Positions 34,934 through 43,315 are shown, numbered from the stretch's first letter. The stretch is DNA of 52,360 nucleotides from Janthinobacterium sp. (GCF_009923995.1 NZ_RFSK01000044.1:1-52360); one strand, 5' to 3'. Numbers and translations are program-made. The notes: generated by a model not told the origin, from the letters alone.

Positions 34934-35428
34934 ATGATTCCTCTTGTTCGCGCCGCCGTCCTGCTGGCGCTGCTGGCGCTCGGTGCCTGTGCGGAGCAGC
35001 GGCACCCGCTCGACGGCTACCTGGCCCAATTGCGTCCGGACGCGCCTTCGGCGCTGCCCGGGATGGCCTGGCCGGCCGGCACGCTGCTGTGCCCGCTGGC
35101 TCCGTATCAGAGTGAACTGCGCGGCGCGGCACCGCTGGCGGACCGGGTCAACGCCTTCCTGAAACAAAAGCGCTTCCAGGGCGATGAGGGGCACTGGTCG
35201 CTCGTCGTCGTCAAGCCGGTGCCTGCGGGTGACGCCGGCATCGAGCAGCTGGTGTTCGAGCGCGGAGACTATGACGTGATCAACGATCCGCAACTGATCC
35301 GGCGAGATGCGCTGGCGATGCCAGCGGGGTTTGCGCAGCAAGCCTGCGTGAGCGTGGAGCAGGCCCGCGTGCTGGCCACGCGCACGCCAGGGGCCGGGCG
35401 AAAGGTGATCGTTTTTGGCTCGGCATGA
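34934..35428 (+). CDS. Putative lipoprotein
   Basis: A 164-residue exported protein with a lipobox LGAC at residues 16-19 after a leucine-rich leader, predicting lipidation at Cys19. The mature domain is small and mixed alpha/beta (GHWSLVVVKPVP, RGDYDVINDP). I recognise no family. ATG 34934 has GGGAG eight bases before it; the upstream ATG at 34901 would block the signal peptide. It is flanked on both sides by small-RNA-like copies C and D, so it forms an isolated single-gene unit. Confidence 0.75.
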   Translation: MIPLVRAAVLLALLALGACAEQRHPLDGYLAQLRPDAPSALPGMAWPAGTLLCPLAPYQSELRGAAPLADRVNAFLKQKRFQGDEGHWSLVVVKPVPAGDAGIEQLVFERGDYDVINDPQLIRRDALAMPAGFAQQACVSVEQARVLATRTPGAGRKVIVFGSA

Positions 35429-35480
35429 CCGAGATATTGATAAAGCATATTTCTATCATCACAACATACAATTAGATTTA

Positions 35481-35568
35481 TATGCTGCGACGCGGCATCA
35501 TTGCACCTGTCTCCTCTACTTCCTCACAGGAATTAGATTCAGCCCGCTCCCGCAGCGGGCTTTTTTTT
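35481..35568 (+). ncRNA. Putative anti-SD small RNA, copy D
   Basis: The hairpin ATGCTGC-GAC-GCGGCAT (35482-35498) is followed by CTGTCTCCTCTACTTCCTCA and a terminator AGCCCGCT-CCCGC-AGCGGGCT with eight T (35541-35568). TATTTCT at 35448 keeps the 34-base spacing. The pyrimidine segment is the most diverged of the four (TTCCTCAC in place of CTCCTCC), which may alter target choice. Confidence 0.75.
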
Positions 35569-35673
35569 GCCCTTTTTTAAGCGGCAGGCCCTGCGCACGC
35601 TTGCTTGTCAATGCGCCATCGTGTTGCTTTTGTGCATGCTAAACTGGGCCGTCCCCAGAATAAGGTTGCGCCC

Positions 35674-37263
35674 ATGCTAGATCTCTTCCGCCACACGCTG
35701 GAGTCCACGCCCATCCTGGCCCTGTTTCTCGTCATCGGCGCCGGCTATGCATTGGGACGCGTCAGCGTGTTCGGTTTTTCGCTGGGCGTGGGCGGCGTGC
35801 TGTTCGCGGGGCTGGCGCTGGGCGCATTCGCCCCCGGTTCCGTGCCGCCGCCGCTGGTCGGCTCCATCGGCCTGCTGCTGTTTCTGTACGGCATAGGCGT
35901 GCAGTACGGCACGCAGTTCTTCGCCGGCTTGCGCGGCGCGGGGCAAAAGCACAACCTGATCGCCTTCCTTGCCGTCATGGGCGGCCTGGCCGTCTCCGTC
36001 TGGGGCGGGCAGTGGATCGATATTTCCCTGCGCATGGCCAGCGGCGTATTCGCCGGCGCCATGACCAGCACGGCCGCCCTGCAGGCGGCGCTGGAAGCAT
36101 CGCATGGCAATGGCGACGCGGCCGTCGGCTATGCCGTCGCCTATCCGTTCGGCGTCGTCGGTCCCATGCTGGGCCTGTACCTGGCGGGGCGCATCCTGAA
36201 ACCCGTGCTGACGCCGCCACCCGCGCCCATCATCGTGTCGGAAATTACCATCGATGAAGCGCGGCTGGCGGGCGCGGCCCTGTCCGAACTGGCCGACGGT
36301 CCGCTGGCGGGCGTGCAGGTGATCGGCGTGCGTCAGGGCCACCAGAACCGCTTGCCCGATCCGTCGATGGTGATCGGCGTGGGCGACGCGCTGATGGTGT
36401 CGGGCACGGTCGAGGGCGTGGAAGCGGCGCGCACGGCGCTGGGCCACCTGGACCCGGGCCGCCTGCTGAAGGACCGCAGCGATTTCGACGGCAATGAAGT
36501 CTTCGTATCGGATGCGGAAATCGTCGGCGTGCCGCTGGGCGAGCTGAACCTGTCGAAAGACTTTCCCCTGCAAATCGCCTTCATCCGCCGCGGCGACGCC
36601 ATGATCCTGCCGCACCCGTATCTGACGCTGGAATTCGGCGACCGCGTGATGGCCATTGCCCCGGCGAAACACGCGGCCGACGTGCGCAAGCTGTTTGGCA
36701 ATTCCATCACGGCCACGGCCGAGTTCAGCTATGTCTCGCTGGGCATGGGCATGGTGCTGGGCGTGCTGCTGGGGCTGGTGCCGATTCCCTTGCCGTGGAT
36801 AGGCTCGTTCAGCCTGGGCCTGGCGGGCGGGCCGCTGGTGATGGCGCTGATCCTGGGGCGCCTGGGCCGGGTCGGCAAGGTCAGCTGGCGCCTGCCCCTG
36901 TCGGCCAACCTGGTGATGCGCAATTACGGTTTGACGATCTTCCTCGCCTCCGTCGGCATGGCGTCCGGCTTGCCCTTCGTGCAGCAGGTGGGCGCCGACG
37001 GCTTGCCCATGCTGGCGCTGGGGGCCGTGACGGTGCTGGTGGTGGTGGCCCTCGTCGTGATCCTGGGCAAGGTGTTCCTGCGCCTGCCGTTTCCCGAACT
37101 GCTGGGCATCGCGGCCGGCGCCACGGGCAACCCTGCCGTGCTCGTCTTCGCCAACCGCCTGGCCAGGTCGGACCGCCCGAACCTGGGCTATGCCATGATC
37201 TTCCCCAGCATGACCATCGTCAAGATCGTCGCCGTGCAGGTGCTGCTGCATCTGTATGGGTGA
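35674..37263 (+). CDS. AspT/YidE-type transporter (AAEx family)
   Basis: A 529-residue membrane protein. Two hydrophobic halves (about residues 5-175 and 345-525) carry the AspT-YidE-YbjL duplication motifs, for example LFLYGIGVQYGTQFF in the first half and GLTIFLASVGMASG in the second. Two soluble TrkA-C-like domains lie between (about 200-345: IGVRQGHQNRLPDP, GDALMVSG, FGDRVMAIAP). The family includes the aspartate:alanine exchanger AspT; YidE-like members are of unknown substrate. ATG 35674 lacks a strong ribosome site, but conservation begins there. Confidence 0.85.
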   Translation: MLDLFRHTLESTPILALFLVIGAGYALGRVSVFGFSLGVGGVLFAGLALGAFAPGSVPPPLVGSIGLLLFLYGIGVQYGTQFFAGLRGAGQKHNLIAFLAVMGGLAVSVWGGQWIDISLRMASGVFAGAMTSTAALQAALEASHGNGDAAVGYAVAYPFGVVGPMLGLYLAGRILKPVLTPPPAPIIVSEITIDEARLAGAALSELADGPLAGVQVIGVRQGHQNRLPDPSMVIGVGDALMVSGTVEGVEAARTALGHLDPGRLLKDRSDFDGNEVFVSDAEIVGVPLGELNLSKDFPLQIAFIRRGDAMILPHPYLTLEFGDRVMAIAPAKHAADVRKLFGNSITATAEFSYVSLGMGMVLGVLLGLVPIPLPWIGSFSLGLAGGPLVMALILGRLGRVGKVSWRLPLSANLVMRNYGLTIFLASVGMASGLPFVQQVGADGLPMLALGAVTVLVVVALVVILGKVFLRLPFPELLGIAAGATGNPAVLVFANRLARSDRPNLGYAMIFPSMTIVKIVAVQVLLHLYG

Positions 37264-37410
37264 TTGCGTCCATCGGTTGACATTTGCGTCAACGTGACAA
37301 TGTGAGAGTCTTTCTTCCTGGTAATTCGTTAAGCTCTGGGGCCGCATTTTGCGGGAACCGCTCAAGCAACTGGACGGGTTGCTGGTGTCACTGATAGAGG
37401 AAAGAAATTG

Positions 37411-37626
37411 ATGAGGAATAATGTATGGCTGGCAACCGCAGTTTTCGTATCGTTTATTTCAGGATGCACGGAATCCTCGCCTGGGAAGACCCCGGAAGAA
37501 ATTGAAAAAATTGCGTTTGATTGCGGCGCGACCAAGGCTCAAACTGAGGCATGGTTTGCCACGCATAAAACCGGTTGGGCGGAGCACGTCGCCGAGGGCG
37601 TCAAGTGCATTCAGGAGCACCCGTAG
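37411..37626 (+). CDS. Small putative lipoprotein
   Basis: A 71-residue protein with a hydrophobic leader and lipobox-like ISGC at residues 16-19. A short charged mature part follows with two further cysteines (FDCGATK and VKCIQEH). ATG 37411 is preceded by GAGGAAAG. A TTGAC...GTCAA dyad at 37277-37292 in the upstream gap could be a -35 region or operator. No family is recognised. Confidence 0.65.
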   Translation: MRNNVWLATAVFVSFISGCTESSPGKTPEEIEKIAFDCGATKAQTEAWFATHKTGWAEHVAEGVKCIQEHP

Positions 37627-37735
37627 GCAGCGCGATCAACTTTCCGGCGCACTCATGCTGGCCATGATTTTTTCGCTCATCGTTGAACAATCAAGCCAGC
37701 TAACAGCAAAGAAATACAGAGATAGCAGGAGTTAT

Positions 37736-38125
37736 ATGCCAATCAAGGCGAGTCCTTTTGGTTTCCAGAAGCAATTCGACTGGGGGGCAGACATACATTC
37801 CCTGGACTACGATGGCAGCTTGTTAATACGCGTCCTTCGAAACCGCAACAAAAACAGCGGGATCGAGGTTGCATTTTCTCAAGTTGACGGTTTCCGGCTT
37901 CTGGACGAAATCGTGCTGGCGCACTACTGGGCCGCCGAAGACTTTCCTTCGGGTTATCCGGTCCTTGAGGTCTTCGATGGCGGCTGGGCGAAGGAAGAAC
38001 ACGAGCGTCTAGGCTATGCCCGGCAGCAGCGGGAGTGGATCATTGTGACGGCTGCCACCTGCGTCAGTGTGTTCTCGACGCACGAACCAGAGATTCGTGA
38101 TGCAGCCTGGCCTGCCAAGGCTTAG
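37736..38125 (+). CDS. Hypothetical cytosolic protein
   Basis: A 129-residue protein without signal or membrane segments. Distinctive parts are SLLIRVLRNRNKNSGIEVAF and YPVLEVFDGGWAKEEHERLG. ATG 37736 has CAGGAG at a good distance. The much longer open frame upstream overlaps the small lipoprotein gene and is not real. It resembles small immunity-like or stand-alone proteins of unknown role, but I do not recognise it. Confidence 0.6.
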   Translation: MPIKASPFGFQKQFDWGADIHSLDYDGSLLIRVLRNRNKNSGIEVAFSQVDGFRLLDEIVLAHYWAAEDFPSGYPVLEVFDGGWAKEEHERLGYARQQREWIIVTAATCVSVFSTHEPEIRDAAWPAKA

Positions 38126-38235
38126 CCATTGAGTGAAACTGAACGAATTGAGCCGCCGAGGATTCGGTCATCGCGTCCTACATCCGCTGTGCGGGCGAAT
38201 CCTGTCTGCGACTATCTTGGGGAGTGAGGAAAGCT

Positions 38236-38586
38236 ATGCAAGTCAAGCGCATCGTTGCAAATTTCCCGGCGTCGGATCCGGGCCTGGCGCGGACTTTTTA
38301 CGAAGACGTGCTGGGTCTGAGCCTGCTGATGGACCACGGCTGGATCATGACGTATGGCTCGCAAACCGAGATGAGCGTGCAAGTGAGCTTCGCGACGGAA
38401 GGCGGCTCGAACACGGCGGTGCCAGACCTTTCCATCGAAGTCGATGACGTGGATACCGCATTGGCACGCATGCGTGGAGCAGGGTTTCCCATTGAATATG
38501 GTCCTGCCGATGAACCTTGGGGAGTGAGGCGGTTTTTCGTGCGCGACCCTTTCGGCAAGCTCATTAATATCCTGTCGCATACATAG
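38236..38586 (+). CDS. VOC-family (glyoxalase/bleomycin-resistance fold) protein
   Basis: A 116-residue protein with the VOC beta-alpha-beta-beta-beta pattern. It opens VKRIVANFPASDPGLARTFYEDVLGL. The C-terminal RRFFVRDPFGKLINIL is the classical second module. Family members are metal-dependent lyases, dioxygenases or drug-binding proteins; a VOC protein this small with no clear metal triad cannot be assigned further. ATG 38236 has GAGGAAAG upstream. Monocistronic. Confidence 0.82.
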   Translation: MQVKRIVANFPASDPGLARTFYEDVLGLSLLMDHGWIMTYGSQTEMSVQVSFATEGGSNTAVPDLSIEVDDVDTALARMRGAGFPIEYGPADEPWGVRRFFVRDPFGKLINILSHT

Positions 38587-38767
38587 GCGACGTGCCTGGG
38601 GCAGCAGTCAGTCACCTCCACCCGCTACCTTGCGCGCCAGCCCGTGTAAAACCCCTGGCGCGCCTCCCAATCTGTTGTACAATCCTTGAGAACGGTCGTG
38701 CTTTTTTGTGCGCTGAGCTTCCTTGCGTGCAGGCATCACGGCAACTCATAAGAACAAGGAGACAGAC

Positions 38768-39958
38768 ATGGACTTGCATTACACGGCCGAGGAGACGGCG
38801 TTCCGCGACACGGTGCGCGCCTTCCTCGACACCCATCTGCCGGCGGACCTGCAGCGCAAGGTGCGCCAGCATCTGCGCCTGAACCGCGACGATTACGTGC
38901 GCTGGCACAAGATTGTCGCAAAGCAAGGCTGGGCCGCACCGGCCTGGCCCGTGGAATATGGCGGCACGGGCTGGACGGCCGTGCAGCGCCACATCTGGGA
39001 AGACGAGTGCGCGCGCGCCGCCACGCCGCCCATCCTGCCCTTCGGCGTCAACATGGTGGCGCCCGTCATCATGGCCTTCGCCAATGCCGAACAAAAAGCC
39101 TATTATCTGCCGCGCATCCTGAACTGCGACGACTGGTGGTGCCAGGGTTATTCGGAGCCGGGCGCCGGCTCCGACCTCGCGTCCCTGAAAACCACGGCCC
39201 AGCGCGACGGCCACCACTACATCGTCAACGGCCAGAAAACCTGGACCACCCTGGGCCAGCACGCGGACATGATCTTTTGCCTGGTGCGCACGGACAGCAC
39301 GGTGCGCAAGCAGGAAGGCATCAGTTTCCTGCTGATCGACATGAAAACCCCGGGCATCACCGTGCGCCCCATCATCATGCTGGATGAAGAGCATGAAGTG
39401 AACGAAGTCTTTTTTGATAACGTGCGCGTGCCCGTCAGCAACCTGGTGGGACAGGAAAACAAGGGCTGGACCTACGCCAAGTATCTGCTGGGTCACGAGC
39501 GCACGGGCATCGCCGCCGTGGGCCGCTCGAAGCGCGAATTGACGTTCCTCAAGCAGCTGGCCATGCAGCAGACCAAGCGCGGCGCGCCGCTGCTGCACGA
39601 TCCCGCCTTCGCCGCCAAGGTGGCGCATGTGGAAATCGAGTTGATGGCGCTGGAAATGACGGTCCTGCGCGTCATCAGCGAGGAGGGCAAGGGGCCGGGA
39701 CCGCAGGCGTCCATGCTGAAGGTGCGCGGGTCGGAACTGCAGCAGCAGCTGACGGAACTGATGGTCGAAGCCATCGGCCCGCAAGCCTTGCCCTTCGATC
39801 CGGCATTCCTTGACGGCAGCGCGCCGCACGGCGCCGGCGGCGACGACCTGGCAGCGCCCTTGGCCGCGTATTACTTCAATTACCGCAAGACCTCGATCTA
39901 TGGCGGCTCGAATGAAATCCAGAAAAACATCATCACGCAGATGATCCTGGGCCTGTAA
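38768..39958 (+). CDS. Acyl-CoA dehydrogenase, subunit 1 of a pair
   Basis: A 396-residue flavoprotein oxidising an acyl-CoA at the alpha-beta position. The N-terminal helical domain has AAPAWPVEYGGTGW. The FAD/substrate motif is QGYSEPGAGSDLASLKT (about 131-147). The C-terminal helical domain ends KTSIYGGSNEIQKNIITQM. At the canonical YEGT glutamate position this copy reads YGGS, as in FadE-like subfamilies whose base lies elsewhere. AAGGAG precedes the ATG. It is the first gene of a four-gene operon with a second dehydrogenase and two MaoC-like hydratases, so a heteromeric enzyme is plausible. Confidence 0.9.
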   Translation: MDLHYTAEETAFRDTVRAFLDTHLPADLQRKVRQHLRLNRDDYVRWHKIVAKQGWAAPAWPVEYGGTGWTAVQRHIWEDECARAATPPILPFGVNMVAPVIMAFANAEQKAYYLPRILNCDDWWCQGYSEPGAGSDLASLKTTAQRDGHHYIVNGQKTWTTLGQHADMIFCLVRTDSTVRKQEGISFLLIDMKTPGITVRPIIMLDEEHEVNEVFFDNVRVPVSNLVGQENKGWTYAKYLLGHERTGIAAVGRSKRELTFLKQLAMQQTKRGAPLLHDPAFAAKVAHVEIELMALEMTVLRVISEEGKGPGPQASMLKVRGSELQQQLTELMVEAIGPQALPFDPAFLDGSAPHGAGGDDLAAPLAAYYFNYRKTSIYGGSNEIQKNIITQMILGL

Positions 39959-39974
39959 GCGAGAAGGAGACGAC

Positions 39975-41120
39975 ATGGACTTCCATTTTAATCAGGAACA
40001 GCAGCAATTTGCCGACGCGCTCAGGCGCTGGGTCGACAAGGATTACCCGTTTGAAACGCGGCAAAAAATCATCCATTCCGCCACGGGCACGTCCGATGCG
40101 GCCTGGGCCACCCTGGCCGAGCTGGGCATGACGGCCCTGCCGCTGCCGGCCGGTGCGGGCGGCTTCGACGGCACGGCTGTCGACATGCTGCTGGTGATGC
40201 AGGAACTGGGCCGCGGCCTCGTGGTCGAACCATACCTGGCCACCGTGCTGGGCGCGCGCTTTCTCACCCTGGCGGGCGGCCACGACGGCGTGCTGGAACA
40301 GGTCGCCGGTGGCAGCCTGAAACTGGCGTGCGCGCTGGGCGAGCGCCAGGCGCGCCACGATCTGCATGACATCGCCACGACCGCCACGGCCAGCGGCGAC
40401 GGTTTCGTGGTCGATGGCGAGAAAACCGTCGTCATCCACGGCGCGCAGGCCGATTCCCTCATCGTGTCGGCGCGCAGCAGCGGCGGCCAGGACGGCACGG
40501 ACGGCATCTCGCTCTTCCTCGTGCCCGTCGCTGCGCCGGGCGTTTCCGTGTGCGACTACCGCACCATCGATGGCCAGCGGGCCGCCACCGTCACCCTCGT
40601 GCAAGTGGTGCTGGGCCACGACGCGCTCGTCGGCCAGGCGGGGCAGGGCTGGGCCGTGCTGGACGCGGCCGCCGACTACGGCGCCGCCCTGCTGTGCGCG
40701 GAAGCCGTGGGCGCCATGGACGCCATCTTTGCCGCCACCCTCGACTACCTGAAGACGCGCCAGCAGTTCGGCGCGCCCATCGGCAAGTTCCAGGCCTTGC
40801 AGCACCGCATGGCCGACATGTTCATCCACCTGGAGCAAGCCCGCTCGATGGCCATGCTGGCCGCCGCCAGGGCCGACAGCGAGGACGCGGCGGAGCGCCG
40901 CCGCACGGTGTCCGCCGCCAAGGCGCGGGTGGGGCTGGCCGCCACTTTTGTTGGCCAGCAAGCCGTGCAATTGCATGGCGGCATGGGCGTGACGGATGAA
41001 TTGCCTGCCGCCCACCATTTCAAGCGTTTGAGCATGATCGCCCTGACCCTGGGCGACGTGGAACACCATATCGAACGCTTTATCGCCCAGCCGGGCTTCT
41101 TGCCGACGGAGACTGCATGA
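39975..41120 (+). CDS. Acyl-CoA dehydrogenase, subunit 2 of a pair
   Basis: A 381-residue dehydrogenase-fold protein shorter than and only distantly similar to its neighbour. It has FVVDGEKTVVIHGAQADS in the middle beta domain and LHGGMGVTDELPAAHHFKRL near the C-terminus. The SEPGAGSD-type FAD motif of copy 1 is not conserved here, so this may be the partner subunit. AAGGAG precedes the start 16 bases after the first gene. Its stop overlaps the next start (ATGA). Confidence 0.88.
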   Translation: MDFHFNQEQQQFADALRRWVDKDYPFETRQKIIHSATGTSDAAWATLAELGMTALPLPAGAGGFDGTAVDMLLVMQELGRGLVVEPYLATVLGARFLTLAGGHDGVLEQVAGGSLKLACALGERQARHDLHDIATTATASGDGFVVDGEKTVVIHGAQADSLIVSARSSGGQDGTDGISLFLVPVAAPGVSVCDYRTIDGQRAATVTLVQVVLGHDALVGQAGQGWAVLDAAADYGAALLCAEAVGAMDAIFAATLDYLKTRQQFGAPIGKFQALQHRMADMFIHLEQARSMAMLAAARADSEDAAERRRTVSAAKARVGLAATFVGQQAVQLHGGMGVTDELPAAHHFKRLSMIALTLGDVEHHIERFIAQPGFLPTETA

Positions 41121-41614
41121 CCGCATTGACCGGAATCAAACCCAAGCACTGGTATTTCGAAGATTTTACGCAAGGCCTGGAAATCGACCTGGGCCAGCGC
41201 CACGTGACGGAAAAGGAAATCATCGATTTCGCCACGGACTTTGACCCGCAGCCCTTCCACGTCGACCATGCGGCGGCGGAAAAAACCATCTTCAAGGGCG
41301 TCATCGCCAGCGGCTGGCACACCTGCGGCATGATGATGCGCCTGGTGGTGGACAACTTGCTCAGGCATTCGTCCAGCATGGGCTCGCCCGGCCTGGACAG
41401 CATCCGCTGGATCTTGCCCGTGCGCGCGGGCGACACCCTGCACCTGACCTACCAGGTCAAGGAAGTGCGCCCGTCGAGCAGCAAGCCGGACCGCGGCATC
41501 GTCATTTCCGTGTGGAGCGTGCGCAACCAGCATGGCGAACTGGTGACGACCGTCGAGGGCATGGGCATGTTCGGCCGCCGCCCCGTGGCGCCTGAGGAGC
41601 AGGTCCGTGCGTGA
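41117..41614 (+). CDS. MaoC-like dehydratase, subunit 1
   Basis: A 165-residue hot-dog-fold protein. The hydratase-2 pattern is visible: ATDFDPQPFHVDHAAAEKT (the Asp-x4-His catalytic layout, about residues 39-57) and ASGWHTCGMMMRL. It would hydrate an enoyl-CoA made by the upstream dehydrogenases. It starts with a 4-base overlap with the previous gene and its tail overlaps the next start. Confidence 0.85.
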   Translation: MTALTGIKPKHWYFEDFTQGLEIDLGQRHVTEKEIIDFATDFDPQPFHVDHAAAEKTIFKGVIASGWHTCGMMMRLVVDNLLRHSSSMGSPGLDSIRWILPVRAGDTLHLTYQVKEVRPSSSKPDRGIVISVWSVRNQHGELVTTVEGMGMFGRRPVAPEEQVRA

Positions 41615-42062
41615 TATCGCCGGCATCGCCGGCTTCCAGGCCCTGTCGGGACAGCACGTGGCCGTCTCCGACTGGCTCACCATCACGCAGCAGCGCATCG
41701 ACACCTTTGCCGACGCCACGGATGACCACCAGTGGATCCACGTGGACGCGGAGCGCTGCGCGCGCGAGTCGCCCTACGGCTGCACGGTGGCGCACGGCTT
41801 CCTGACCTTGTCCTTGCTGCCCGCCATGTTGCAGGGCGCCTTGCACATGGCCGGCATCCGCATGGCCATCAACTACGGTCTTAACAAGGTGCGCTTTCCC
41901 GGTCCCGTGCCCGTGAACAGCCGCCTGCGGGCGCGGCTCGACATCCTGTCCGTCGATGACCTGCCGGAAGGGGCGCAAGTGAACTGGGCCGTCACCATGG
42001 AACGGGAAGGCGATGCGAAACCCGTATGCGTGGCGGAGTTTCTGATGCGCTGCTATCCCTGA
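41607..42062 (+). CDS. MaoC-like dehydratase, subunit 2
   Basis: A 151-residue hot-dog protein starting at GTG 41607, eight bases inside the previous gene. ATDDHQWIHVDAERCA carries the Asp/His catalytic pattern, and CTVAHGFLTLSLLP and the PVNSRLRARLDI strand are typical. It resembles single-domain enoyl-CoA hydratases of the PhaJ/NodN type. With the preceding gene it could form a heterodimer, or act in two separate steps. Confidence 0.85.
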   Translation: MRDIAGIAGFQALSGQHVAVSDWLTITQQRIDTFADATDDHQWIHVDAERCARESPYGCTVAHGFLTLSLLPAMLQGALHMAGIRMAINYGLNKVRFPGPVPVNSRLRARLDILSVDDLPEGAQVNWAVTMEREGDAKPVCVAEFLMRCYP

Positions 42063-42170
42063 GCTGTACGTTGAGCCCGCTTCGCGGGCTGGTCGGCAGT
42101 TGTGCGCTTCTGCGCGTGCGCCAGGTGTACGCTGGTGGCGCGCCGGCGTTTTCCGGCGAAGGAGGCGATG

Positions 42171-42386
42171 ATGTCCAACCAGGCAAACAGCGGAAATGGC
42201 GGCGCCGGCAAGGGCGCCAGGGGCAGCGGCAAGGCGGCCGCCAGGGGCAGCAGCAAGGCGGCCGCCAGGGGCAGCAGCGCTACGGGCAGGGGGGCCGGCC
42301 CGGGAAATGCGGGCGGCTGGCCCAGCACGACGGGACGGCCCTCCGGGGGCAAGCGCTCGAATGCCCCACCGGCAAAGAGCAGCTAG
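42171..42386 (+). CDS. Small basic Gly/Ala/Ser repeat protein
   Basis: A 71-residue, strongly basic, disordered protein. It has two adjacent KAAARGSS units and several GK/GR blocks, ending NAPPAKSS. An excellent AAGGAGG ribosome site precedes the ATG, so it is probably expressed despite low complexity. ATG 42168 is also possible. It has no signal peptide. Composition is reminiscent of nucleic-acid-binding tails; function unknown. Confidence 0.55.
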   Translation: MSNQANSGNGGAGKGARGSGKAAARGSSKAAARGSSATGRGAGPGNAGGWPSTTGRPSGGKRSNAPPAKSS

Positions 42387-42395
42387 CCCGCCTGC

Positions 42396-43298
42396 TCATT
42401 CCTCTTCCGACGCGCAATACCTGTCCCGTCCCGTGTGCTTGGCGCGGTACAGCAGGGCGTCGGCGGCGCGGATCAGGGCGCTGGAATCCATGCCTTCCGT
42501 GGGCATGACGCTGGCCATGCCCAGGCTGACGGTGACGTGGGGGCCGACGCTGGAGCTGGCGTGCGGGATGTGCAGGGCGCGTACTTCGTCGAGGATGCGC
42601 TGGGCTACCACTTCGGCGCCGGCGCGCGTCTCCTGCGGCAGCAGCACGATGAATTCCTCGCCGCCGTAGCGCGCCAGCAGGTCCGGCGGGCGCACGGCGC
42701 AGCGGCGCATGGCGGCGCTCACCTGCTGCAGGCACAGGTCGCCCGCCTGGTGGCCATAGGTATCGTTGTAATCCTTGAAATGGTCGATATCGGCCATGAT
42801 GATGGCCATGGGCGCGCCGTCGCGGGCGCAGCGGCGCCACTCGCTTTCCATCGTGTCGTTGAAGCTGCGCCGGTTGGCCACGCCCGTGAGCGAGTCCGTC
42901 AGCGACAGTTCGCGCATGGCGTCCGCCTGCCGCTTGATGGTCAGCTGGCTGCGCACGCGGGCGCGCACGACGGCGGCATTGAAGGGCTTGGTGATGAAGT
43001 CGACGGCGCCCGCTTCCAGCGCCCGCGTCTCGTCCTCGGGCTGGTTCAGGGCCGTGACGAAGATGACGGGGATGGCGCTGAGGATGGCCGATGCGCGCAG
43101 CGCCTTGCAGACGGCGTAGCCATCCATGCCGGGCATGACGGCGTCGAGCAGGATCAGGTCCGGCAGTTGATTTTGCGCAATTTCCAGCGCCTTGACACCG
43201 CTCAGGGCGAACAGCACCTCGTGTTCTTCGCGCAGCAGCTGGTGCAGGATCTGGATGTTCTCCATGGCGTCATCGACGATGAGGATGCGCCCATTCAT
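42396..43298 (-). CDS. Response regulator with GGDEF domain (diguanylate cyclase)
   Basis: A 300-residue PleD-like regulator. The receiver domain (about 3-120) has ILIVDDAMENI, phospho-acceptor Asp in LILLDAVMPGMDG, and FITKPF. The GGDEF domain (about 130-296) has LTGVANRRSF, ADIDHFKDYND and the active-site ARYGGEEFIVLLP. The motif is the active GGEEF form, so it should make c-di-GMP when phosphorylated. I chose ATG 43298 (MNGRILIVDD), 17 bases after the kinase stop. The longer upstream frame overlaps the kinase gene. Confidence 0.93.
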   Translation of the reverse strand: MNGRILIVDDAMENIQILHQLLREEHEVLFALSGVKALEIAQNQLPDLILLDAVMPGMDGYAVCKALRASAILSAIPVIFVTALNQPEDETRALEAGAVDFITKPFNAAVVRARVRSQLTIKRQADAMRELSLTDSLTGVANRRSFNDTMESEWRRCARDGAPMAIIMADIDHFKDYNDTYGHQAGDLCLQQVSAAMRRCAVRPPDLLARYGGEEFIVLLPQETRAGAEVVAQRILDEVRALHIPHASSSVGPHVTVSLGMASVMPTEGMDSSALIRAADALLYRAKHTGRDRYCASEEE

Positions 43299-43315
43299 GG
43301 CAAGGTTGGTCCAGC

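Noticed and set aside
29881..35500. Sigma-54 promoters at GG..GC positions before the small-RNA hairpins
   Set aside because: The GG-GC spacing is eight bases instead of ten, and copy D lacks the GG.
29892..35568. CsrA/RsmA-sponge RNA role for the four small-RNA copies
   Set aside because: At most one GGA is present per copy and it is not in a hairpin loop. The repeated exposed motif is CUCC, the opposite sense.
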